A DNA stretch of 64,000 nucleotides from Podospora bellae-mahoneyi (lineage: Eukaryota > Ascomycota > Sordariomycetes > Sordariales > Podosporaceae): positions 186,001-250,000 of the forward strand of contig NW_026946361.1 of assembly GCF_035222275.1 (NCBI RefSeq), read 5' to 3'. The number at the start of each line of letters is the position of its first letter. Position 1 is the stretch's first letter. A program made the position numbers and the translations under genes. The notes beneath the pieces are model-generated. The model was not told where the DNA came from. It made no database searches and worked only from the letters and a program-made list of their open reading frames with translations. Of this stretch, positions 42,895-54,423 are shown piece by piece.

Positions 42895-44357
42895 TCAGGG
42901 AGCCGCGGGAGCAGTCTCAACAATCTCCACATATCGGAGAGTGATCTCGTACTTGGTGTCGGACGGCGCCGAACTCGTCGAAGACATAAAGGCCGCGAGG
43001 TTTCCAACGGCGTACATCCACCCGCCAACACGATACAGAACAACCGGAGCGACTGTGTTGGTGGTTCAGCAAACTTTGTCGGCTTCTTGGAAGGGGGCTG
43101 GGGCCAACAACTTACCGCTTCCATCGGGGATGACCCAATTCCAGCCGATTGAGCCTGTCTCTGTGTCCAGAGTCCACTGTTACCAAGAGGTGGTTAGCAA
43201 GCGTGACCCACCAGATCAAAAAGGGGCAACGTACAATGTCCGTGGCGTGGCAAAACTGTGCGTCGCAGACATATGGTTCGTTGGCGGATGCTGTTGGTTT
43301 TAGAGCTTAGCATTCTCACCATTCCTCGGGGGGCACATATGCAGGCGGCGGGGAACTCTTACTCAACGGAACGTAGTCCATGTTGCCACTAAATGGTGAT
43401 AACAAAGCACACGTTAGTTTGTCTGGCTCAACAAGGGCAGTGCGGCACATACTAGTACGTCTCTATCCTGGTGGTCCCGCCCGCAGTCTCGAAACCGAGC
43501 GCCTGGGTGGCCTCACCGCCGACGGGTTGAATCCTGATGCCGGAGGAGGAGGTGCTCTGGTCATCAGGGATGGTAATGGTAAAGCGGCGGGCGCTGTTTT
43601 GGTTAGTGGCGATGTTGGGGCTGGCAGCGTTGGAGATCCAGCCGACGGATTGACCTGTGGATTTCCTCAGGACTTGGATCGCAACGCTGATGGTTGTTGA
43701 CGAGGGGGCGGGGGGGGCGAGGGTCTCTGTCGCTGTCACGGTGGACACGAGAGTGGAAATGACGGTTGACGTGGCTGGCTCGGTGACGGTGACGGCGTTG
43801 TCTGGGTTGATGTGGGTGATGGTTGTGGTGGACAGGGGGATGGCGCTGGACCTGTCGAGGCAGTGGCAGGCTGAGGAGATTCGGGTGTCTGGGTAGGCGT
43901 CTTCGCCGGAGGGGAGCCAGGTGGGGAGGGAGGCAAGGGCAGTGTCACGGCGATGCTTCTTGTATTCGGTTACTGTGATCGCTTGGGAGGTGGGAGCAAC
44001 GGGAGCAGAGACGGTAACGGTGACGGAGGAGATGTCTGAGATGACTTGGGTGACGGTTGTGGCTTGAGTCACGGTGATGACTCTGGGAGTGAGGTCAGTT
44101 ATCTGAGCTTTTGAGAGAAAAAGAGACTGCCTGACTTACACCTCCTCAGTGGCCGTGACTTCGGCGGTTTCCAAGGGAAGACCCAACACACTGCTGCAGA
44201 ATGGAAGGGCCTCGGAGAAGACGTCCTCGGAACGCAAGAGCACGAGAAGCTCATCACTCGCCTTGCAGCTGTTGCAGCGAGCAGAAACTCCAGAAATGAG
44301 TGTGGTGGCGGCTTGTAGCAGCAACAGCCAGCCGCTTTTGGTGACAGGAGCCATCAT
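42895..44357 (-). CDS. Secreted Ser/Thr-rich protein, six exons
   Basis: Starts MMAPVTKSGWLLLLQAATTL, a likely signal peptide, followed by an N-terminal part with CNSC and another Cys. A central Ser/Thr/Val-rich stalk (TQATTVTQVISDISSVTVTV and similar) fits O-glycosylated cell-wall proteins. A C-terminal globular part reads ISVAIQVLRKSTGQSVGW, SGIRIQPVGGEATQALGF, PYVCDAQFCHATDI, WTLDTETGSIGWNWVIPDGS, PVVLYRVGGWMYAVGN. Introns have GTAAGT, GTATGT, GTAAGA, GTACGT and GTAAGT donors. The PPPAYVPPE stretch at about 43330-43345 belongs to an intron in my model, because skipping it keeps the frame. The fold is not recognised with confidence. It probably acts at the cell surface or wall. Confidence 0.7.
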
Positions 44358-44795
44358 GTTTACCTAATTACAACTCACTTGACAAAAGCAACAAAAAGAG
44401 CAATCAAACGAGCGACTTGAAGGCGATGACCTTCATGAAGGAAATATATAAACAGCATAAAAACCGCGGGAGTGGCGCGCATTTTGATCATCATCACCTG
44501 GACGCAGGGCTGAAAGGAGGTGCCAGGGGTGTAAGCCGTTAGCGCCTCAGTTTGAAGGGCCTGGACCGTTGTAGCGGGTCATCGGCACGCTGAATGGGGA
44601 AAGTGGATTCCCATAATTCTGTCAATAGCGCCATCGAAAAGCAGCTGAAAGGCCCTTAAAAAGAAGCTTGGTGTTCCAAAATTGCATTCGCTAAAGTTCT
44701 CTGTCTCACGGATATATATTTACACGTGTTTCCCTCCCCACCACCTGGGCAGGCAGTGTTCTAGAATATCACTTCTAGATCTCCTCTCTTGACAT
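44358..44795. other. Intergenic
   Basis: About 0.44 kb, the promoter of the secreted-protein gene and the 3' UTR of the PEBP gene. No repeats were seen. Confidence 0.5.
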
Positions 44796-45745
44796 CTACA
44801 CCATGATCAAACCGCCAAACACGGCCGCGAGGGCAGTCAAGCCCAAGACGTACACCGACGAAGCCTTGATACCAGCAGCAGCATTGGTGTCGTTGTCTCC
44901 ACCTTGACCACCAGCATTGTTGTTGTTGCCACCGTTGCCGCCCTGGTTGTTGAGGCCCTGGGGAGCACTTGTTCCATTGCCCCCGTTGGCACCAGTGTCA
45001 ATCACAAAGTAGGTCGCCCCAATGGCAGGGCCGAGGCCAAGCTGAGTCCTCCAGCGGGAGAGCTATGTCTCGTTGTCAGTTTTCACCATGGACATCATCA
45101 TGACGAGAAGAAAAACCTTACGTTCCAGTTCGCAACCTCCCTCTCCATCCCCACACTCTCAAACCCAGCAGTGTTAAACCTGGCCGGCTGAGTGTACAAA
45201 GCCATGATGTACCGATGCACGCCCGAGTTGGCATCTGGCTTCGGCGCAGTAAAGTTGGTAAACGGCGCGCCCGAATTCGGCGGCCTCGCCAACCTCTGCG
45301 CCGTGCTCAACACACTCGAGTTTTGCCCGTTCAGCGTGAAATTACCCGCCAGCCAATGTCTCAGGTTGCGAGCGGTGGGGTTGCTCCTCGCGGGCGCGTC
45401 GGCATCCAACAGATAAATCAGGTAACGCGTCTGGGCGGTGATGTTGGTGGCATTGTTGAGGTTCTCGACGGAAAACTCAATGGGGAGGGTGCTGATCTCG
45501 TTGACGGTGAGGGAGGAACCTGGGATGAGGAGCTCGCTGTGGTTGGAGTCGCCTTCGGTTTTGTAGGTGGCATAGAATGACACGGCTGGGTCGAGGGCGG
45601 GGATGACTTCGGGGACGATGCCCGAGTTGACAAAGGCGTTTTTGAAGGAGAGGGTAGAGACGGACTCGGCGTTGTCGTCTGCGAGGGAGACGCTGGCCAG
45701 GGCCAAGAGGGAAAGGGGGAGGGATTTGGAGACTGTTGGATACAT
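44796..45745 (-). CDS. PEBP-like (phosphatidylethanolamine-binding) protein, GPI-anchored
   Basis: Two exons (45745-45122, 45062-44796; 59-nt intron), 296 residues. The signal peptide is TVSKSLPLSLLALASVSLA. The PEBP fold signature appears as YLIYLLDADAPARSNPTARN, then RHWLAGNFTLNG, corresponding to the D-x-D-x-P and H-W motifs of the ligand pocket. Several N-x-S/T sites suggest N-glycosylation. After a Gly/Asn-rich linker (GGNGGNNNNAGGQGG), the C-terminus is a hydrophobic tail (SSVYVLGLTALAAVFGG) after small residues, the pattern of GPI addition. The protein would be attached at the outer cell surface. Substrate binding is inferred from the family only. Confidence 0.85.
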
Positions 45746-46433
45746 TTTCGAGGTAAATTAGGTAGGTATACTGATCAACAGCTGTATAGTTGGAATAATA
45801 ATACAACGCTAGTGTCCGGCACTGCCAGAATGAAACACTCGAAATGAAAAGATGGTATTGGAATTGCCAGATGAAGAGAGAAAGAGAGAAAAACTTCCGA
45901 TGGATGAAAAGACATGGAGGTAGGTAGATATAAATCCCAAAACCTCGCTCGGACAATTGATCCGGCACACGAACACGGGGTAAAAACATCCGGCCGTTGA
46001 TCGTGAACCGTTTCCGAGAGGCGCAAAGAGGGGAGATCACACACGCCGTGGCTCTCTTGGCACTGCTCCCCCTGACTCCTTTTGCATTTGCGCAGGTGTT
46101 TTATCCCAACTCTGCAGCACAGCGACCGTGTTTCAGGTTTTCTGTACACTGCCAAATTCATACCTTGATGGCGCATCCTGCCTGTGCTACCAACAAAAAA
46201 GAAACGTCAAGTAACTAGGGGGATTTGTTTCCACTTGTGTGCCAAGTTCTTGGAGGCCACGACCACGGGTAAAACGGCGGCCTCATTTGAAGACATCAGA
46301 CTCGAAGAGAAAATAAAGAGACTAAATTACACGTAATAAAACAAAGGGTATCTTCTTTGAATCAGATTGGGTGACCAAGACAACTCTAACCCCCGGGTTC
46401 TTCTTTCTTTTCTCTACCTCTTTCGCTTTTGGG
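45746..46433. other. Intergenic
   Basis: About 0.7 kb with the PEBP promoter and the 3' UTR of the membrane-protein gene. A short pyrimidine-rich stretch near 45900 is the only notable feature. Confidence 0.5.
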
Positions 46434-47725
46434 TCAAACATAGTTTTGCCCTCTATCTGGCAAGTCTCTTGGATGGGCGGGATATGGAATGGCGATGCCT
46501 GGCTCGCTGTAGGAGACAGTCTGTTGTGGGGGTTTCTATTAGTTGATGTCAACAAGACCGAAAGGCTTGGACGAGAACAGAGAAAAACTCACAACATCGT
46601 GTTGAACTAGGATCTCCTCCTGGGACTCCATCGCGTCCAAGCTGCCCTGCATCGATTTCTTTTCTTTTGAAATTGATCCCATCCGCACACTCTTGCTGAT
46701 GGATTGCTTGCCGGTGAGCTTGCTTCCTCCTGCAGAATGCTGGTTTGACCGGTTTGCTGAGTTGCGAGAGTGGACGGTGATGAGGACCTTGAGGGCGGGC
46801 AGGGTGCCAACAATGACGGCTGACAAGAGTGTCAGTTTTCTTTTTGATCGCCAGCATGACGGAGAGAGGAGAAGAGAGCAACTTACAGATCGAAGCGGCA
46901 AGAGTCGACCAGATCATGAGCAATGTCAGATTGACAAACATCTTTTCCACCAACACCTGCTTTGCCCTGATGATGGCAAAAGCAATCATGACAAAACCCA
47001 GGCCAAAGACGGCAACCAGTCCGACCTTTTGTCTCAAAGTGACCTTGACGTTATAGATCAACCTCAGGGGCATAGCCATAACTGTTTCCAGCACTTGTCA
47101 GCATTGCCATCAGCTTGCCCCAAGTTGATTGCAGGAACTCACTGCATAGATCCGTAAAAACATCAATGGTAGTGCTGAAGTAGACACTGAAGTTTGATGC
47201 CCACACATGCTCCGGCTTTGCGCATGTTGCAAACCCAAAGAAGTTTTTGACATCGCCCCCGCACGACACCGTCAACGTGACCAAGCACCCTCCATACGCC
47301 AGCAAGCAAAACAGCGCCAAAAGATACCAAACCCTGCGGTAGACGGGCAAGTCCCGGAAGATCTTCCAGTAGAGGGTCAGAAACGCGGCCTTGACGCTCC
47401 AGAGTGTCGACCAGTAAAGAATGACGATGGGAAACTGAAAGAGAAGATAACGCTCCGTTTCTTCAATGATGCCCACTATTGGGGCGGTGCCGGCCAAGAC
47501 TCCGGCGATGTAGTACAACGAGGGAAGTTGTATCGTTTCGAGGACACATAGAGATAGTAAGCATGTTAGGGCAAAGAAGATGCAGTAGTCGTCAACTGTG
47601 GGCGATGATGTCCTTGCTCGAACGGCTGTACGGAGAGCAACCAGCACAAAAGCTGTTCCAAAGCAGGTCCAGATGATGGCGCGCAGGGTGTCTTCGGGAA
47701 CGGTGGCCGCGTCGATGGTGTCCAT
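46434..47725 (-). CDS. Rhodopsin-like seven-helix membrane protein (fungal integral membrane family)
   Basis: Four exons (47725-47143, 47081-46887, 46819-46593, 46535-46434) give about 368 residues. Hydrophobic helices are seen at AIIWTCFGTAFVLVALRTAV, YCIFFALTCLLSLCVLETI, LLFQFPIVILYWSTLWSVKA, VWYLLALFCLLAYGGCLVTL, TTIDVFTDLCIMAMPL, KVGLVAVFGLGFVMIAFAII and TLLMIWSTLAASI, in the order of the fungal rhodopsin-like family that includes many Pth11-related and CFEM proteins; no CFEM Cys pattern is seen here. A conserved DxFTD...LPL-type region is present. The C-terminal tail is Ser/Lys-rich and cytosolic. It may be a receptor-like protein, but no ligand or coupling can be inferred. The 3' acceptor of the last exon could be either of two close AG sites that keep frame. 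Confidence 0.8.
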
Positions 47726-49489
47726 CTTGCCCACGAGGTGTAAGTGAAGGGACGGTCCGGTGTCAGTCAGGTGTTTTGGTGGCACGGGGACTCGGAACAG
47801 AGGGCAAAGGAGGGTAAGACAAGGCCATTGGGGCCCGTGCCGTATATGAAGATGGGGACTCTATCCTGATATTGCGAGGAATTTCATTATGGGCAGCCTG
47901 GAAATACATATGGGCTGATGTCGAGCATCAGTGGCGGACTGGAGTGATAGCTCGAGGTGCCATTTACGGCCATTGTTGGCCTCGATCAAAGGAGTGTATG
48001 CAGGCCAAGACAGCGGCCTCTTCCAACGACTCGGGATAACGCCTCTCGTTCGTCCAACGGCAATAGGGCTGTCACACGGTCTTTTGTTTGCTACTGGTCG
48101 GTTGATTTCGATACTTTGGCGCGCTGGGCGAAGACATGTCGACTCTGGCATATGAGTGGTTGACACAGCTTCGGCAATGAATTGTAAGCCCCGGCTGGAC
48201 CTGCAGTGGAGGTGCAGGGGAGAAGCAACACAAGAAAGACAGCGACCAGTCAGCTGGAAACTTCCCCGCGTTGTGTTATCGGCACCTGGCTATCGCGCGA
48301 TGCGATTGGTCGACAAATCTTTGCAACTGCAGGAGAATTTCCCCCAAAAGGGAAACAGCTCCAAGCGCGCACACAACTCCAACCAGGAACTGGATTCCTT
48401 GGAACGCAGCGAAGGGAGCACCAAATCACGGGGTCAGTCATGAGGTGGATTATATCATCCGCGCATGCCCCCCGCCAAACTCGGCGTGCAATTCGTTCCC
48501 TTTCGATTGTCTTTTTTTGTTGTTGATGACTCTGTGATGGATCAAATCTGCCTTGAGTAATCCTCTCAAATCCGCAGGTGGCCTTATCGTTCGGCCCAGC
48601 CACCGAAAGACCCCGCCCTCAATCACACCTTATCACCCAGTTCCCGACTCACCTTTGCCTCACCTCGCGCGTCACTCACCTTTTGGGCATGGTGTGTGCT
48701 GGCAGCATGAACACCATTCGACCCAACAAGATTTCTCAGGCACTCAGGGTCTTCCCAGCGGGCCGGGCATCAACTGTTTTTGTTTTTCTGGTTCCTGTCG
48801 TCGTCGCACTCGCTTCAGGGCTAACACATTCTGAATGATGTCAGGCACCCCACTGATCTGGCAGACAGCCAAATTCCGAAAAGCCGGAATGCGGCGCATT
48901 GTGGTTCGCTGCACCCGCTTCACCACGTCACTCGGGCGCTCGTCCATGCGGGTTTTGCATGGCTCTCTGCTCTTGGACTCGAGGCCATTGGATCAATATT
49001 GAATGCATCTTCTCGGTGGCCCAAAGGCACGAATGCCATTCTGACACGACACCGCCCCTATTCGATCACTGCATGCACCTCTCTGTTCTCGAAGCCGTTG
49101 CTCTCTGAGCCTAGCGTCAACGCCCCGAGCAGGGAACCACGGAGCTGAGCGGAGACACGGCCCCATGTCTTGACCGCCACGTCGCCGAGCCCGACCTTAT
49201 TGATGGCGATTAAGACCAAAAAAGCAAGGTAAAAAGCCTCAGGAAAATTCCACGAGGTTGGGGAGAAAAAAGCTTGACGCCGTCATCATCTATCTGTACT
49301 TAACAATGCCGTCCCCATCCCTTCCACTTCGAGCCCGGGTTTTTCTTCTCGAGCCGAGGAGGAGGGTATGATGGAATGCATCTTGCAGCATACTTGAACA
49401 CCATCACAGCGCCATGCTGATGCTCTAACGACACGACCATATCAATAATATTTTTATTCCAATAACGATACGATACGATAACGATAACG
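47726..49489. other. Intergenic, 1.8 kb, no supportable gene
   Basis: Frames up to ~118 codons on both strands lack family signatures. AACGATACGATACGATAACGATAACGAT, a short GATA(C)-type repeat, lies just before the start of the next gene (about 49464-49489). Confidence 0.55.
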
Positions 49490-50504
49490 ATGTTACGACT
49501 CAACTTTCTCATCCTCTGGGCGGCAGCAGCATCACTGTTTGCATCCGCTCTTCCCATTTCAGACGTTTCCGAAGAAGAGATCAACACGCCAACACCAGAA
49601 CCGAAAAAGACGTTTTGGAAGAGCTTCAATCCCAACACCGACTTCCGAAACCGCAACTTCAACACCATCTCCCGCATCTACAACCTCACCGTCTACCCCA
49701 ATCAGGTACCCATCTTGACCTTTGGCGGCGCAGCGTTTGTTCCAAAAGGACTCTTTGCCCAAAATGTTGTTGGCCGTGTCGACCCAGTCGGCAACTTCAC
49801 CGGTTTTGAACACTCGATTGAGTACTTCTTTGCGCTCTCGCCATTGCCGCAAGCCAACCCATCCTCTGCCGCCATCACCAGCTACAAGATTGTCGAGTTT
49901 TCGTCCGAGTGCAGGGACATCGCCGCCAGCGTCGTGTACCTCTACACCAGCGTCGTCAACCCTGGCTCACCGGATCACGGAAAGCCACTGCCTCCGTTGA
50001 AGCAGGTGGCCTTCTGGAAGTTCAACAAGGAGGGCGAGGTGGAAAAGTATGACGCCTGGATTCCGAACCTGAACAGTTGGGTGACGAGGACGACAATGGC
50101 GAGTCTCGGGAATCCCGAGTTCCAGTTGGAGAGCATCAGGCAGATCTGCTACGGGACGCAGGCGAGGTGCTACGGCCCGAATCAGCAGTGGGACAGCATC
50201 GAGGACTGTGTTGTGGGATTGGCCAAGAAGAACTACGGGACGTATGATGAGGCTTGGGGTGACAATGTCGTCTGCAGAACCATTCATTTGGTGCTCACGC
50301 AGACCAGACCCGATGTAAGTCTCGTTCTCTCTGCGGACAGACAACAACTGAGACAAGTGACTAACCGCTTCACAACAGGTCCACTGCCCACACGTTGGCC
50401 CCACTGGAGGCGGCAAATGTGTCGACGTGGAGTACCCCGAGAACTACTTCTCGGACAAGTGGCTCTACGGAGAGGAGACTGGCGAGACTTTTATCTGCAA
50501 ATGA
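49490..50504 (+). CDS. Secreted protein of unknown family, NTF2/SnoaL-like region possible
   Basis: Exons 49490-50314 and 50379-50504 give 316 residues, with a 64-nt intron (GTAAGT...CAACAG). The signal peptide is MLRLNFLILWAAAASLFASA. The middle reads NRNFNTISRIYNLTVYPNQV, then GFEHSIEYFFALSP and VYLYTSVVNPGS, which could form a cone-shaped SnoaL-like fold. The second half has six or more Cys in a spaced pattern (QICYGTQARCYGPNQQW, DCVVGLAKKNYGTYDEAWGD, VVCRTIH, HCPHVGPTGGGKCVDVEYPE), which suggests disulfides. The protein ends ETFICK. A predicted N-x-T site at NLT fits secretion. I do not recognise the family and no activity is claimed. Confidence 0.65.
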
Positions 50505-51551
50505 TTGATGTGTTATTAGATGTGCATGATGGGGGCCGCCTTGACGATGACAACAAGAAAAATATGGGACGGATGATTTGATGATTCACGACAACAACGA
50601 CGACGACGAGCATACGAAAAAGCAGAAGCAACAACTATTGTAATTAATGTATATTTAGACGGACTGGCACATTTTTGCTGAACGATATGTACTGGAGGTA
50701 GCGTAGTGCTTTTTGGACGGAATAATAGATGGTTGTGGGCTTGCATTGGTGTGTTTGTTGTCTTTGAGTGATTGTGCCTTCCTCCATGGACCATCTCATG
50801 AGAGGCCCAGCTTTTTCCCACTTCCCGTACATCTGGCACAGACTCAGACACTCACCTGAGCAACAAAGATGGCTTGTTGACGCGACCTCAATGTACCTTC
50901 CGCACACCATCTTCTTCGACTCGACATTCTGCCAAAATTTGACATGATGGGATTTCTCGAGATCATTCACCGGTTGAATAGGTACTCAGCTCTTGCCAAG
51001 CTCATAACCCGTTTATTCCTCGTTACCCGTCCTGATTTTATCCTGCCGACCTCAGGGACCAGGGCACCTGACCTCAACGACAGTTTATGATGAGGCCAAC
51101 AAAGACAGACGCGTACAGGACAACACAGGTGGAGTTTTGATGACTGCACACACGAAAGCAACCGAGTGACAACAAGCAGTGTTGCAGCGAAATACCTTTT
51201 CTGCCTAAAGGAATCCGGAGGCGGACATAAGCTTTGCTTGGGTTGCCCTGCTACGGCCGATCGCTAGCCATAAAGGGGTGGTCAGCGACAATGTTGACCC
51301 GCAGATGTTGAGATGTAACCGCCACTCGGAAAGCTCCTCGGTTATGAAAACAAAAGTTAAAGCACATGACGGATCATTATAGTTCATATCTGTCCCCAGC
51401 AACCCGGACTTCCCCCCGAATCTGTTCGCCCTCCAGCCGACCCGCTCGCGGCTCAACAGAGCCCTCGATGATCACCAGTCCCCTTGTTGACTAGTCGTCA
51501 GCGGCTTGGTGTAAGAATTCAGGCTGAAGATACCATCGACATGTAGCCAGG

Positions 51552-51557
51552 GGCTAA
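51552..51557 (+). promoter_or_regulatory. Possible XlnR/Xyr1 site GGCTAA, distal
   Basis: GGCTAA core about 830 bp upstream of the xylanase start. The core matches the XlnR/Xyr1 consensus, but a six-base match is easily found by chance. Confidence 0.3.
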
Positions 51558-51934
51558 GACTCATGATCGGTATTTTTCACGGCAGACAGAGCGCCAACCG
51601 AGCCCGTCGTTACATCGAACAAGCTTGTCTCTTGATCCGACAGACATTCCAAAATCACGGAACAACCCAATTTGCATAGGAAGTGGGCAATCTACTCTAA
51701 ACAAGAGGCGTTGTGGGGTACATCCTTTTCATGCGGACCCAAACCAGGGTTTCAACCGCCCCAGACACGGCATGGGATTGGTGGGAATGGCTTGCCCTTT
51801 CCAGAAGTCTTGGTTCTACGTCCGGCTCACACGTTACGTACTCCAGGCCAAAGCGCCGCACGGCATCAATCATCGCGGGGCCCCGCACGGCAGGATGGGA
51901 GATCGGCATGGACACCGCTCGGGATATAGGATTA

Positions 51935-51941
51935 GGCTAAA
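51935..51941 (+). promoter_or_regulatory. Possible XlnR/Xyr1 site GGCTAAA, proximal
   Basis: GGCTAAA about 446 bp upstream of the GH11 start, the standard binding core of the xylan-responsive activator in Aspergillus and Trichoderma. Weak on its own, but fitting for a xylanase promoter. Confidence 0.35.
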
Positions 51942-52278
51942 GGAAGGGGGAGCTCTTGACTGGGACGACGACACCACGGAGGAGGATGGTGATGAAAGGT
52001 GCGTGTGGTATACCCGACGTTGACCGGGCATAGGGGGCCTGTGTCACCCAGGCTTTCCGAATTCATGAGGATGCTGGGATGTTGATACGTGCGCTTGAGA
52101 TAGGAGTGCGGACAACGACATGTCACTTTTCGTAAGGGGCAAGGGCAAGGTGCAACGGCGAAAAGAAGCTCATACGATTGTCTCAAGTTCTGTTGTAGTA
52201 AGACGGTGGTACTGACCTCAAGCAGAGACATTTCCAGGCTAGACCATCGGAGATAGACCTCCTTGCTGGGCCCCATGA

Positions 52279-53058
<780 letters not shown>

Positions 53059-54423
53059 GGGGAGGGGGGTGACGTTGGAGGAGGTTAAGAACCTGGAAGT
53101 TGGAAGATGAGAGGAGCAAGGGGTCGACCAGGAGGAAGATCTGTTGAAAGTATGGGCTGCTTGTGGAAAAGGGTTGCCAGATTTTAAAGTACACAATTGT
53201 TTTGTTGTAAACTATTCTTGTTGCTTTCACACGCTCCTTTTATGAACACTTTTAGATAGGAATATGACTCGATTGCATCTCACCATGCCTGTGTTTCTAT
53301 CCAATGTGAAGCATGCGGGACTATTTCCATCTTTCAAAGACCTTGAGAGACATAATGGATGTTTAGTTTGGGAGCAGAGCATCTCAAATATTTCTATCGA
53401 GGTAAGACGCAGTCAAAGTTCTTCTGAGAATCAAGTGACGATCCACCGAAGGCTGGCAAGACATATCGATTACCGCATCTTCAACAGTCTGTTGAAGGGT
53501 GCTGTTGTAAAGTCTTCCGTTTTGAGAGCGAGACGTCAAGGTCCTTTCTGCCCAAGAGGTCTTGAATTTTCGATGTTGTCGTTTCTTTAATTCCTTTGCC
53601 CACCGCTTGAACTTTCCACCACCGCTGTGAGTTTAACTCTCTTTAAGTACCCACACATCTCTAAATCCTTCCATCATCGGGCCATTTGTTCATCACCCTG
53701 ACACTCAGGTTCGGAACGTCGACAGGGTTAGGGTTCAGAGAGGCTATCCCTTGCGCATTGCCGCCAGGCTCCAGGAGGCAGAAGACAGTGCGCAGCTTCT
53801 AGATTTGGAGGAAATGAAACAGAAAACGCACAAGGATTATTCAGAGAGCTCCAAACTTGCCTAATTTCGGATGGTGGTCGCTGTTCCCTCCTGCGTTCCA
53901 TTCAGGCAAGAAAAGGTGGGTCGACCTCGCGGCTGCCTGGCACGTGCACGTCGCGTCTGCCATTGACATCAACCACAAGGTCCAAGCACCACGCCTTCAC
54001 CACCACCTCCTCCGTGGCCGTTACGAGACACCTTCTATTCCAGTTACACCGATATTCTCCGAATGTGTACGGATTCTACATCCATCAGCTGGTTTAAAAA
54101 AGGCCGTCACATCCTGTGAGCAAATGAGTTCTGGCACTCGCGTGGCAGTCGTGGAACCCTGATCGGTCAGTTGCCGCACACACCCCTCACACAGAACCAC
54201 CTCTAACACTGGTTTAGGAAAGTTGAAAGCCGGCTCTCTGCTGGCCTCTGTCGTCCCAGTTCCTCCTTGGGATCCTTCGCCGGGCCCCTGCCTACTCTGA
54301 AGCTGCGTCGGGCGGGAAGAAGGCCAGGTGCAGCGGCCACTGCATCGTCCATCACGGCAGTGGCAGGTGCCTATCCATAGAGCCTCGAGCCGCAGGCTCA
54401 CTGTCCTACCCTTTGCACCTGAA
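53059..54423. other. Intergenic, 1.4 kb, no supportable gene
   Basis: Frames at 53264-53590 and 53857-54162 are open but match nothing. A GGGTTAGGGTT string occurs near 53725. Probably 3' UTR of the xylanase and promoter of the XLF gene. Confidence 0.55.

Noticed and set aside
43330-43345. PPPAY motif in the secreted Ser/Thr-rich protein
   Set aside because: A canonical GTAAGA donor upstream and frame continuity across the acceptor place it in an intron; not counted as a real motif.
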